DNA from: Plesiocystis pacifica SIR-1
GTDB taxonomy: Bacteria > Myxococcota_A > Polyangia > Nannocystales > Nannocystaceae
DNA length: 64,000 bases
Assembly: GCF_000170895.1 (NCBI RefSeq)
Contig: NZ_ABCS01000051.1
Span: 1-64,000, forward strand
Direction: 5' to 3'
The notes below the pieces were generated by a model, which searched no databases, had not been told where the DNA came from, and saw nothing but the letters and a program-made list of their open reading frames with translations. Made by a program: the position numbers and the translations under genes. Shown here piece after piece: positions 8,238 to 17,417 of the stretch; positions within the stretch are counted from its first letter, which is position 1, and each line of letters starts with the position of its first letter.

Positions 8238-9119
8238 ATGGCCGACCTCGGCAAACCCTCGGTGTGGCGCTTTGGCTACGCCTCGAACATCAGCCTCGAC
8301 AACCTGCGGACCAAAAAGCAGCTCGCGCCGACGCGCCACCTCGTGGGCCGGGTGCGCGGCTGGGCGCTGACCTTCGACCTGCCCGGCATCCCCCACGTCG
8401 ATCCTGCGTTCGCGTGCGTGCGCGAAGACCCGAGCGCGGTGCTGCACGGCGCCGCCTTCGAGGTCAGCGCCGCCGAGGCCGAGGGCCTCGACCGCCAAGA
8501 GGGCGGCTACGACGTCGCCCCGGTCCGCTTCGAGTCCTACACCGGCGAGCGCTTCGAGGGCGTGGGCCTGTACGTGCCCAAGCCCGGCCGCGCCCGCCCG
8601 GGCCACGGCGGCCTCCCGTCCAAGCGCTACCTCCGGCTGATCCAGCGCGGCGCCCGAGAGGCCGGCCTGGACCCCGAGCACGTCGCTCGCCTCGACGCCC
8701 TGCCCCACCACCTCACCGCGCCCGAGGTCCGCGCCCAGAGCGAGGCGTGGATCGCCGAGTTCGAGGCGGACCCGGCCCGCCGAGACCGGCGCTGGACCGC
8801 CGAAGAGCTCGCGGCCTTCGACGGCTCGGACCCCCAAAAGCCCGCGCACACCTCCGCCCTCGGCTACGTCGTGCGCTACGAGTCCTTCTTTCGCTCGTGG
8901 CGCGGGCACACCATCACCCGCCGCAACCTGTTGCACGTCCGCGGCCAGAGCGTCGACGGCAACGACATCCGCCACGGCCAGCCGGGCTTTCACCCGCTCC
9001 CGCGGGTCGCCGACTGCTCCGAGGACGAGCGCGAGTTCCTGCGCCAGAACCTCGATCACCTCCTCCACGGGGGCGGGGTCATCGTCGGGCGGCTGCAAGA
9101 TTTCCTCGACGCTCAGTAG
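8238..9119 (+). CDS. Gamma-glutamylcyclotransferase-fold (GGCT/AIG2-like) protein
   Basis: 293 residues. The N-terminal half matches the GGCT/AIG2-like fold: FGYASN at 12-17 replaces the usual YGSN phosphate/substrate loop, and RQEGGYD at 86-92 supplies Glu88 at the position of the catalytic acid. The conserved ALTF and VLHGAAFEVS strands lie between. The C-terminal 130 residues are extra compared with minimal GGCT proteins and include a conserved-looking THTITRRNLLHVRG-type segment. Known members cleave gamma-glutamyl or related amide bonds; the substrate here is not predictable. The gene begins 5 bp after the MCE gene and may be the last gene of that transcript. Confidence 0.72.
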   Translation: MADLGKPSVWRFGYASNISLDNLRTKKQLAPTRHLVGRVRGWALTFDLPGIPHVDPAFACVREDPSAVLHGAAFEVSAAEAEGLDRQEGGYDVAPVRFESYTGERFEGVGLYVPKPGRARPGHGGLPSKRYLRLIQRGAREAGLDPEHVARLDALPHHLTAPEVRAQSEAWIAEFEADPARRDRRWTAEELAAFDGSDPQKPAHTSALGYVVRYESFFRSWRGHTITRRNLLHVRGQSVDGNDIRHGQPGFHPLPRVADCSEDEREFLRQNLDHLLHGGGVIVGRLQDFLDAQ

Positions 9120-9158
9120 TCGTTGCCAGCCCCCGAGGCCAGCGGCGACCATGGCGGG

Positions 9159-10598
9159 GTGAGATCGCTGCAGCCCAATACCGCCGTGCTCGTGGGCTCC
9201 AGCTACGCCCGCGGGACGGTCACCCACACCGACGATGCGGGCGTGCACGTCATCCGCGAAGACGGGGAGTACCTCGCCTGCGCCCGGGCCGAGCTGGCGG
9301 TCCTGTGCTCCGAGCACGACCAGCCGCGCAAGGGCGACGCGGTCCTCGTCGAGCGCGGGTCGAGCTTCGTGCCTGGCACGGTGATCGGCACCCACGTGGG
9401 CGCCTTCCAAGTCTCGACCGACGACGGCGAGGAGTGGGTCCCGGCGACGGCCCTGGCCAAGCGCCTCGTCGCCCCCACGGCCCGCGGCAAGGGCAGCGCC
9501 AAAGCGCCCGAGCCCGAGCTGAGCCGGAGCGCCCGCATCCACCGCTTCACCTTCCGCCACGCCGCGAAGGTCTGGCTGGGCCTGGGCATTTTGGGGCCCG
9601 CCCTGATGCTCTACGGCGGCGCCGAGGCCTGGGTGTTCTCGGCCCAGTGGGTGATGCTCCACGTCCTCGTCGCCGCCTACGTGCACGCCCAGCACCACCC
9701 CTTGCCGCGCTTTCACGCCCCAGGCTTTGGCAAGCCCGACGACCCCGGCACGCTGAGCACCGGGGCCCTCGAGCGCGCGCCCCAGCGCGACAAGTGGGAG
9801 GCCGTGCTGATCACCTTGGGGGGCTGGCTGGTGCTGGCCGTCGGCGCGGGCCTGCCGATGTTCGAGCCGCTGGTCAGCGCGGCCTACCTCGGCCTGGCCG
9901 GCGTCGTCGCGGCGGTGTTGCTCTACCTTCACGATCGCCTCTCGGCCGCCGAGGTCCGGCGCCTGCTCGGCGCTGCATCGATCCGCGATCGCATCGCCGC
10001 CGCCGAGATCACCGAAGGCCGGGTGGTCGGGACCGCCTCCGGGGAGGCCCGCGACCGGCCCCTGGCCTGGCGCGAGGTCGTCATGAAGATCTGGTCCGAG
10101 ACCCGCCAGGTCACCAAGACCATCACCGACAGCGACGGCAACAGCCAGACGGTCCAGGCCAACGAGACCACCCACTACGGCTGCGGCATCCGCCACGTCG
10201 GCGGCGCCCAGGTGCTCACCCTCGACACCGCCCTGGGGCCCGTGGAGGTCAGCCTCGGCGGCGCGATCTGGGCGGCCCCGCGCGAGCGATGGTTTGGCCG
10301 GGCGCAGAGCCGGGGCAAGGACTGGGGCGGCCCGCGCCCGCCCAAGCACGGGGTCGTGGGCGGGACCGTCGAGCGCATCGACGCGGGCGATCGCGTGGCC
10401 GCGCTCGGGAAGCTGCGCCGGGGCGAAGGGACGATGGCGACGCGGCTAGTCGGCGGAGACAGCGGACCGGCCGTGGTGTTCGCGGCCGGCAGCGAGGACC
10501 CCGAGGCCAGCCTTCGACGCGCCTTGCTGCGGCGCCGGCTGTTCGTGGCCATCCCTGCGATCTTGGGCCTCGCGGGCGCCGTGCTCGGCCTACTGTGA
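9159..10598 (+). CDS. Multi-pass membrane protein with N-terminal SH3-like repeats
   Basis: 479 residues from the GTG at 9159; a TTG at 9123 is also possible and neither has a strong ribosome site. The first 110 residues contain two similar beta units (GSSYARGTVTHTDDAGVHV and ERGSSFVPGTVIGTHVGAFQV) like small SH3/Tudor-type barrels. Two hydrophobic pairs follow (about 125-170 and 215-265), then a soluble beta-rich domain (about 290-420) and a last membrane segment at the C-terminus. The soluble part weakly resembles GIDE-type domains, with DRPLAWREV and a hydrophobic strand series. The function is unknown. The last 9 bp overlap the convergent small lipoprotein gene. Confidence 0.7.
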   Translation: MRSLQPNTAVLVGSSYARGTVTHTDDAGVHVIREDGEYLACARAELAVLCSEHDQPRKGDAVLVERGSSFVPGTVIGTHVGAFQVSTDDGEEWVPATALAKRLVAPTARGKGSAKAPEPELSRSARIHRFTFRHAAKVWLGLGILGPALMLYGGAEAWVFSAQWVMLHVLVAAYVHAQHHPLPRFHAPGFGKPDDPGTLSTGALERAPQRDKWEAVLITLGGWLVLAVGAGLPMFEPLVSAAYLGLAGVVAAVLLYLHDRLSAAEVRRLLGAASIRDRIAAAEITEGRVVGTASGEARDRPLAWREVVMKIWSETRQVTKTITDSDGNSQTVQANETTHYGCGIRHVGGAQVLTLDTALGPVEVSLGGAIWAAPRERWFGRAQSRGKDWGGPRPPKHGVVGGTVERIDAGDRVAALGKLRRGEGTMATRLVGGDSGPAVVFAAGSEDPEASLRRALLRRRLFVAIPAILGLAGAVLGLL

Positions 10599-10820
10599 GT
10601 GCTCCGGCGGGGAGCCGGGCGGAGGCTGATCCGTCGGCGGCTGCCCCGGCGGGGGCTGATCCGTCGGCGGGGCGCCGGGCGGAGCTTGGTCCGTCGGTGG
10701 GGCTCCCGGAGGAGGCTGGTTGGTCGGCGGAGCGCCCGGAACGGGACAAGCGGACAGGGTCATCGCCAGCGCGGCCAGGGACAGCGACGCTGCGATTCTC
10801 AATCGAGGTTCGGCTTGCAT
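10590..10820 (-). CDS. Small Pro-rich repeat lipoprotein
   Basis: 76 residues with a clean lipoprotein signal (MQAEPRLRIAASLSLAALAM then TLSAC). The mature 50 residues are almost entirely tandem nonapeptide-like units, PPGAPPTDQ and variants (PPTNQ, PPGQPPTDQ, PPGSPPEHS). Such Pro/Gln tails form extended, unfolded segments that can span the periplasm or peptidoglycan; this role is inferred. The stop codon overlaps the 3' end of the convergent membrane-protein gene by 9 bp. The repeat is also visible in the DNA as a GC-rich 27-bp periodicity at about 10600-10735. Its coding status is supported by the signal peptide. Confidence 0.72.
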   Translation of the reverse strand: MQAEPRLRIAASLSLAALAMTLSACPVPGAPPTNQPPPGAPPTDQAPPGAPPTDQPPPGQPPTDQPPPGSPPEHSQ

Positions 10821-11329
10821 GGATTCGAGAATGGCACGAAGGTGAAAAAAGTGAGCCGCCCGCGTCAGCTCGTCGTCGACGGGTGCATGTTTAGTGGGTC
10901 GCGGCGGCCGAGGGTTTCACGGGCAGACGACGGGAGCGCTCACGTGGTCGAGAGCACCCGACCGGCGCGTCGTCGGCCCGGTCCGCGTCCCACACCCATG
11001 GTTGGCTCCGCGTGGCCTCAGACTGACCTCGCGGGGGTTCTGAGCTCCACAGCCGGACCCCTCCAGGGGGCGAAAGCTCCAGTCCACGATCTGGGTGCGC
11101 TCGAGCTGAACGCGGGGCGATGGCGATGGCGTCGCGCGATTTCGTCGTGCCGTCGCCTGGCCCTGCGCTCGGGGCGGATCGGTCCCGCGAAAACAGAGCG
11201 TGTCCGCTCATCTTCCCTCGCGACGAAGGACCAACGAAAGCCGTGCCAAGATGCTGCAATAGCCATACGTTGACCTCGGCCCATGCGACCCAGGTTGCGC
11301 TCGAACGAGGCCGCCCACGGAGTCCCCCG
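10821..11329. other. 509-bp intergenic region, no gene seen
   Basis: Lies between the divergent small lipoprotein and V4R genes. Reading frames are open here on both strands but have no recognisable signal, domain or start context. The sequence is slightly less GC-rich than its flanks near 10840-10900 and 11190-11275. It presumably holds the two divergent promoters. A TTGACC at about 11271 has no convincing partner -10 element. Confidence 0.5.
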
Positions 11330-11995
11330 ATGTCCGACGAGCCCTCACCCACGAACGTCGTCCGCTGCCCCCCTCCCTTCGCGCCGCTGTTCAGCGCGGC
11401 CGAGCGCATCATGGAGGGCTTCTTCACCGACCTCCAGCGGGAGCCCGAGAAGGGGCAGCTGCACATCCAGGGCGTCCGCTACATGCTCGTGCGCACGGAC
11501 TCCATGGCCATCGAGCTCCACGAGGAGCTGCGCAAGACCTTCGGCGAGACCGGTGCCCGGCAGATCCGCTACAAGCTCGCCAAGGCCTGCGGCATGCGCG
11601 ACGCCAAGCTGTTCGCGGAGCGCCTCGGCGTGGAGGACCCCGACATGCGCCTGGCCCTCGGCCCCGTGCACTTCGCCCACGTCGGCTGGGCCAACGTCGA
11701 CATCTTCGAAGAGAGCGCGCCTCAGCCCAACGAGGACTACTTCCTGGCCTACGACCACCCCTACTCCTTCGAGGCCGCCGCCTACGTCGACAACGGACTG
11801 AGCAGCAAGGCGCCGGTGTGCCACATGAACGCGGGCTACTCCACGGGCTGGTGCCAGGTCAGCTACGGCGTCGACCTCAAGGCCGAGGAGCTGAGCTGCC
11901 GCGCCTGCGGGGACGAGCAGTGCGTCTTCGTCATGGCCCACCCGCGCAATTTTTCGCGCCTGCGCGACGCGTTCAAGGCCAAGCGGGGGCTGTGA
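11330..11995 (+). CDS. XylR_N/V4R-domain ligand sensor
   Basis: 221 residues. Residues 20-130 resemble the XylR_N (activator of aromatic catabolism) sensory fold, with RYMLVRTDSMAIELHEELRK and an FGETGARQIRYKLAKACGMR-like segment. The C-terminal 80 residues match the V4R (4-vinyl reductase) domain, including the conserved Cys set (VCHMNAGYSTGW; LSCRACGDEQCVF) that can bind metal. These domains bind small hydrophobic or aromatic ligands and usually sit in front of sigma54 AAA or GGDEF modules. Here the sensor stands alone and is followed after 2 bp by a GAF-STAS protein, so the signal probably passes to that partner (inference). The ATG at 11330 is chosen to exclude a low-complexity extension. 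Confidence 0.85.
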   Translation: MSDEPSPTNVVRCPPPFAPLFSAAERIMEGFFTDLQREPEKGQLHIQGVRYMLVRTDSMAIELHEELRKTFGETGARQIRYKLAKACGMRDAKLFAERLGVEDPDMRLALGPVHFAHVGWANVDIFEESAPQPNEDYFLAYDHPYSFEAAAYVDNGLSSKAPVCHMNAGYSTGWCQVSYGVDLKAEELSCRACGDEQCVFVMAHPRNFSRLRDAFKAKRGL

Positions 11996-11997
11996 GG

Positions 11998-13056
11998 ATG
12001 AGCGCTCGCTCCGAGGTGGAGCCGCGCCGCTCCGAGGTGGAGCAGCGCCGCTCCGAGGTGGAGCAGCGCCGCCTCGGGGAGGCGATGCGCTTCATCCAGC
12101 TGATGGCGAGGACCTTCTCGACCCTCGACCTGAACGAGCCGGAGGCGATCGGCGACACCCTCAGCGCGCTGAGCGGGACCTTCCTCGACGCGCCGGCGCG
12201 CCTGACCCTCACCCTCGAGCGCGAGACCGGGGCGCTGGCCCTCGGGGCGCGAGAGGGCGTGGGCGAAGACGCGGCCCTGCTCGAACCCGTCGCCTGCGAG
12301 CTGTGGCGCGAGCTGATCGACGCGCGCGAGCCCGTCTGCCTCGACCGCGAGGCGCTGCGCGATCGCTGGCCGCAGGTCCCCGCGGCCCTCGAGGAGGGCA
12401 TCGTGGCCGTGGCGATCCTGCTCCACGAGGAGCCCCTCGGCCTCCTCGTGCTGGGCCCAAAGCTCTCGGGCGAGCCCATCTTCGAGGCCGAGCTGGCCTT
12501 CCTGTCCTCGGCGGTCGGCCTCGCCGCGATGGCCTACGCCAGCGCCGAGGCCTCCGCCGAGCGGGCCGCCCAGCAGCGCGTCGCCGAGCAGCGAGCCCAG
12601 CTCGCCGCCGAAGAGGCCGCAAAAAAGCAGGCCGCCTTCGACGAGCTCGACGTCAAGCTCTCGATCATCGCCTCGCAGCGCGACGAGATCACGCGGCTGT
12701 CCACGCCGATCTTGCAGCTGCACGCCGAGGTCCTGGCGCTGCCGATCATCGGGACCGTGGATCCGAGCCGCGGAGAATTGATCTCGAGGCGGCTCATGGA
12801 CGAGATCAACCAGCGCAAGTCGAGCTACGTCCTGCTCGACCTCACCGGGGTCGAGCAGGTCAACCCGTGGATGGCGAACTACCTCGTCAGCCTCGCGCGC
12901 ACCTGCGAGCTGCTCGGCTCGACCTGCGTGCTGACGGGGATCGGCCCTGCCCTCGCGCTGTCCCTGGTCGGGCTCGACACCGGCATCGCGAAGCTCGCGA
13001 CCTTGCCGACCCTCGGCGCGGGCCTGGAAGAGTGCCTGCGTCGGTTGAAGCGCTAG
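11998..13056 (+). CDS. GAF-STAS (RsbR-like) regulatory protein
   Basis: 352 residues. The N-terminus is three perfect or near-perfect octapeptides RSEVEQRR (residues 4-27, encoded by 24-bp DNA repeats). A GAF-like domain follows (about 35-190), then a charged coiled coil (about 195-235, AERAAQQRVAEQRAQLAAEE) and a C-terminal STAS domain (about 240-350). The STAS region has RsbR-type features: TPILQLHAEVLALPIIGTVD, a DLTGVEQVN strand with a candidate phosphorylatable Thr, and ARTCELLGSTCVLTGI. RsbR-like proteins are stressosome scaffolds that act by binding partner anti-sigma or kinase proteins. The ATG at 11998 is 2 bp after the V4R gene. No RsbS or RsbT partner lies nearby. Confidence 0.85.
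   Translation: MSARSEVEPRRSEVEQRRSEVEQRRLGEAMRFIQLMARTFSTLDLNEPEAIGDTLSALSGTFLDAPARLTLTLERETGALALGAREGVGEDAALLEPVACELWRELIDAREPVCLDREALRDRWPQVPAALEEGIVAVAILLHEEPLGLLVLGPKLSGEPIFEAELAFLSSAVGLAAMAYASAEASAERAAQQRVAEQRAQLAAEEAAKKQAAFDELDVKLSIIASQRDEITRLSTPILQLHAEVLALPIIGTVDPSRGELISRRLMDEINQRKSSYVLLDLTGVEQVNPWMANYLVSLARTCELLGSTCVLTGIGPALALSLVGLDTGIAKLATLPTLGAGLEECLRRLKR
12007..12078 (+). repeat. Three 24-bp in-frame repeats encoding RSEVEQRR
   Basis: Three adjacent 24-bp units beginning CGCTCCGAGGTGGAGC, differing only at one codon (CCG versus CAG). They encode a charged octapeptide at the extreme N-terminus of the GAF-STAS protein. The near-identity of the DNA suggests recent slippage expansion, so copy number may vary between strains. 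Confidence 0.8.
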
Positions 13057-13119
13057 CCGCGGCTCGATGCCATCACACGGGCCCGCGTGACGCCTCGCTG
13101 ACCTTTTTGCCAGTGACAC

Positions 13120-13230
13120 CCTCCCGCAATCACGAATGTAATCACTTACCATTTCTCCCCACCCAACCACAAAGCACGGATATTTGAATCGACATATTTA
13201 AATTCAACACTTTCTGAATGAAGACCCTCG
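13120..13230. promoter_or_regulatory. AT-rich island with dyad upstream of discoidin-like lipoprotein gene
   Basis: In a genome with very high GC, this stretch is strikingly AT-rich. It contains the dyad TTGAAT (13184-13189) and ATTCAA (13202-13207) around an AT-rich centre, about 110 bp before the ATG at 13314. It is the best candidate in the 257-bp gap for a promoter or protein-binding site of the lipoprotein gene. No exact sigma consensus is claimed. Confidence 0.4.
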
Positions 13231-13313
13231 GCCTGGTCACTCCCTGGATGCTCGCCGCCGCTCATCGAGACGCGGTCGGCCATGACACCGGTTCGCCGGA
13301 GTGAGTTCAGACC

Positions 13314-15398
13314 ATGACCAAGAACAGCACCCTCCCCAAGCTCCTCGTCCTCGGCACCCTCGCGTCCGCCCTCTCGCTGACGCTCGGCTGTGACACGGGC
13401 GAATCCCCCGAGCTCGACGACGAGTTCGCCGACGCCGACCTGCGCGAGGGAAACCTCCCGGGACCCGCCGCCAGCAAGTGGCGCATCCGCAACGCCGCCG
13501 CCCAGGCCAACACGGGGCAGTGGGTCATCCGTGAGATGGCCTTTTGCGCCGACGCCGAGTGCGACAGCCCCCTGACCGGCGGGGTCGCCTTCGACAGCGG
13601 CGACTCCCAGTCCTGGTCGCTCCCCGCCAACGCCTTCGACGGCGACACCGCCACGATGTGGAAGACCTTCGACACCGACGTCGCCGGCCAGTCCTACATC
13701 GGCCTCGACTTTGGCCAGCCCACGAGCGTCGCCGGGCTCCGCCTGCAGGGCGACAACGTCGTCTACTCCGTCGACTCCATCTACGTCGAGTACTACGACG
13801 AGGCCGCTCAGGAGTGGGTCACCGCCGACTACCTGGCCAAGCTCCCCGCCCAGGCCACCTCGACCCGCGCGGTCCAGGCCCGCGAGGCCTTCCCCACGCA
13901 GTGGCGGGTGCGCAACGCCGCCGTCCAGGAGAACACCGGGCAGATCGTCGTGCGCGAGATGGCCTTTTGCGCCGACGCCGAGTGTGCCGAGCCCCTGACC
14001 GACGGCGTCGCCTTCGACAGCGGCGACTCCCAGTCCTGGTCGCTGCCCGCCAACGCCTTCGACGGCGAGACCACCACGATGTGGAAGACCTTCGACGCCG
14101 ACGTCGAGGGCCAGTCCCACCTCGGCATGGACTTCGGCGAGATCACCGAGATCGGCGGTCTGTCCATCCAGACCGACAACGTCGTCTACTCCGTCGACGC
14201 CATCTACGTCGAGTACTACGACGTCGTCGCCGAGCAGTGGGTGACCTACGACTACCTCGGCAAGCTCCCCGCCTCCAGCGAGCTGGTCCGCCCCCTCGCC
14301 CAGCGCGAGCGCTTCCCCACCCGCTGGCGAGTCCGCAACGCCGCCGTCCAGGAGAACACCGGGCAGATCGTCGTGCGCGAGATGGCCTTTTGCGAGGACG
14401 CCGGCTGCCTGAGCCCGCGGACCGACGGCGAGGCCTTCGACAGCGGCGACTCCCGGTCCTGGTCGCTGCCCGCCAACGCCTTCGACGGCGACACCACCAC
14501 GATGTGGAAGACCTTCGACGCCGACGTCTTGGGCCAGTCCCACCTCGGCATGGACTTCGGCGAGCTGTTCGAGCCCGAGGGCGTGTCGATCCAGACCGAC
14601 AACGTCGTCTACTCCGTCGACGCCATCTACGTCGAGTACTACGACGTCGTCGCCAAGCAGTGGGTCTCGGCGGACTACCTGGGCGACCTGCCCGCGAGCA
14701 CGACGCTGACCCGCCCCCTGCTCGGCGCCGTCACCCTCGATCCGATCTCCAGCCTGCTGCTCGACGACTCGGGCGCCAACGCCAGCGACGGCGACGCCGC
14801 GAGCGTGGTCGGCGGGGCCCTGTTCTCTACCGAGGCCGCGCCGATCACCACCTACAACCGCGGCGCCCTCGAGCTCGACGGCACCAGCGGCTACGCCACC
14901 TTGCCCAACGGCCCGGACGTGTCCTACGGCGACGAGGACTTCACCGTCGCCTTGTGGGTCCGCGCGGACGAGCAGCTCGACCTGTCCAAGCCCGACAACG
15001 ACGTGGTCGAGAAGTGGAGCGGCGGGGGCGGCTACCCCTTCGTGATCCGCTACATCAACCAAAACAGCGGCAACGTCGGCAAGATCGTCGCCGCGCGCTA
15101 CGACGGCTCGAAGCACCCCAGCGTGCTCTCGACCGCGACCATCAACGACGGGCAGTTTCACCACGTCGCCTTCGTCAAGTCCGGCGACGCGCTGCGCCTG
15201 TACATCGACGGCCAGCAGCAAGGCGGCGACGTCACCGACACGACCGGGCCCAACACCCACAACGACTCCCCGCTCTACATCGGTCGCCGGGGCGCCGCCG
15301 CCCCCTACGACAACTTCTTCGCGGGCGCCGTCGACGACCTCAACATCTTCGACCGCGGCCTGAGCCAGGCGCAGATCGAAGCCCTGATGGCTCGCTGA
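13314..15398 (+). CDS. Lipoprotein with three discoidin-like repeats and a LamG-like domain
   Basis: 694 residues. The signal peptide ends at lipobox LTLGC (Cys26). Three very similar 141-residue modules follow (starting near 56, 197 and 338), each with WRVRNAAVQENTG, FDSGDSQSWSLPANAFDGDT and TMWKTFDADV motifs. They resemble the carbohydrate-binding F5/8 type C (discoidin) fold. The last 170 residues form a concanavalin/LamG-like jelly roll (FTVALWVRADEQ, FHHVAFVKSGDALRLYIDG, GAVDDLNIFDRGLS). Both domain types bind glycans, so a surface adhesin or glycan-binding role is inferred. The three modules are near-identical in DNA over 423-bp units. A 257-bp gap with an AT-rich island lies upstream. 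Confidence 0.88.
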   Translation: MTKNSTLPKLLVLGTLASALSLTLGCDTGESPELDDEFADADLREGNLPGPAASKWRIRNAAAQANTGQWVIREMAFCADAECDSPLTGGVAFDSGDSQSWSLPANAFDGDTATMWKTFDTDVAGQSYIGLDFGQPTSVAGLRLQGDNVVYSVDSIYVEYYDEAAQEWVTADYLAKLPAQATSTRAVQAREAFPTQWRVRNAAVQENTGQIVVREMAFCADAECAEPLTDGVAFDSGDSQSWSLPANAFDGETTTMWKTFDADVEGQSHLGMDFGEITEIGGLSIQTDNVVYSVDAIYVEYYDVVAEQWVTYDYLGKLPASSELVRPLAQRERFPTRWRVRNAAVQENTGQIVVREMAFCEDAGCLSPRTDGEAFDSGDSRSWSLPANAFDGDTTTMWKTFDADVLGQSHLGMDFGELFEPEGVSIQTDNVVYSVDAIYVEYYDVVAKQWVSADYLGDLPASTTLTRPLLGAVTLDPISSLLLDDSGANASDGDAASVVGGALFSTEAAPITTYNRGALELDGTSGYATLPNGPDVSYGDEDFTVALWVRADEQLDLSKPDNDVVEKWSGGGGYPFVIRYINQNSGNVGKIVAARYDGSKHPSVLSTATINDGQFHHVAFVKSGDALRLYIDGQQQGGDVTDTTGPNTHNDSPLYIGRRGAAAPYDNFFAGAVDDLNIFDRGLSQAQIEALMAR
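13479..14740 (+). repeat. Three tandem 423-bp coding repeats
   Basis: Direct repeats of 423 bp (141 codons) beginning at TGG codons at 13479, 13902 and 14325. Units 2 and 3 are closer to each other than to unit 1. The high nucleotide identity implies recent duplication or ongoing gene conversion. Confidence 0.85.
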
Positions 15399-15527
15399 GC
15401 ATCACCGTTGAGAACCCCAAGCCCCAGCGGCCGGCCCCCAGGGGTCGGGCGCTCGGGCCTTTGAGCGTGTTCGCGGCTCGTCCCCAACGCCTGCAGGACC
15501 CCTGAGGGCCCTCACCCCCGCCAGACA

Positions 15528-15652
15528 ACACCCCCGGAACGGGGGTGACCACATGCGGTCTGAGGAGGCACGAACGCCATTGCCCCACGACCAAAGCGGA
15601 GGAGCGGACAGCGACGAAGCGCCCCCGGTCCCCCAACGCCTGCGGGGGCCTC

Positions 15653-15655
<3 letters not shown>
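15528..15655 (-). repeat. Dispersed repeat B, copy 2
   Basis: Second copy of the B repeat. In the sense of prfC it begins at the prfC stop codon (TGAGAGGCCCCCGCAGGC), continues through CGCTTCGTCGCTGTCCGC and ends with the hairpin CACCCCCGTTCCGGGGGTG at about 15530-15548. The hairpin arms differ in sequence from copies 1 and 5, but pairing is kept, which is evidence for selection on RNA or DNA structure. Confidence 0.85.
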
Positions 15656-17383
<1,728 letters not shown>

Positions 17384-17417
17384 CGCCCCCCTAGCCAGAG
17401 CGGCGCCCGAGTAGGCC

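Noticed and set aside
7287..10349. A 1020-codon open frame antisense to the MCE, GGCT-like and membrane-protein genes
   Set aside because: Long antisense frames are expected at this GC content. The plus-strand genes have clear domains and tight operon spacing; the antisense product is Arg/Gly/Ala-biased without motifs.
10599..11273. Open frame of 224 codons covering the Pro-rich lipoprotein and the following gap
   Set aside because: Its product is Arg/Gly-rich, lacks any start context, and is antisense to the better-supported lipoprotein gene.
11265..11300. Possible sigma70-type promoter TTGACC before the V4R gene
   Set aside because: There is no acceptable -10 hexamer at 16-18 bp.
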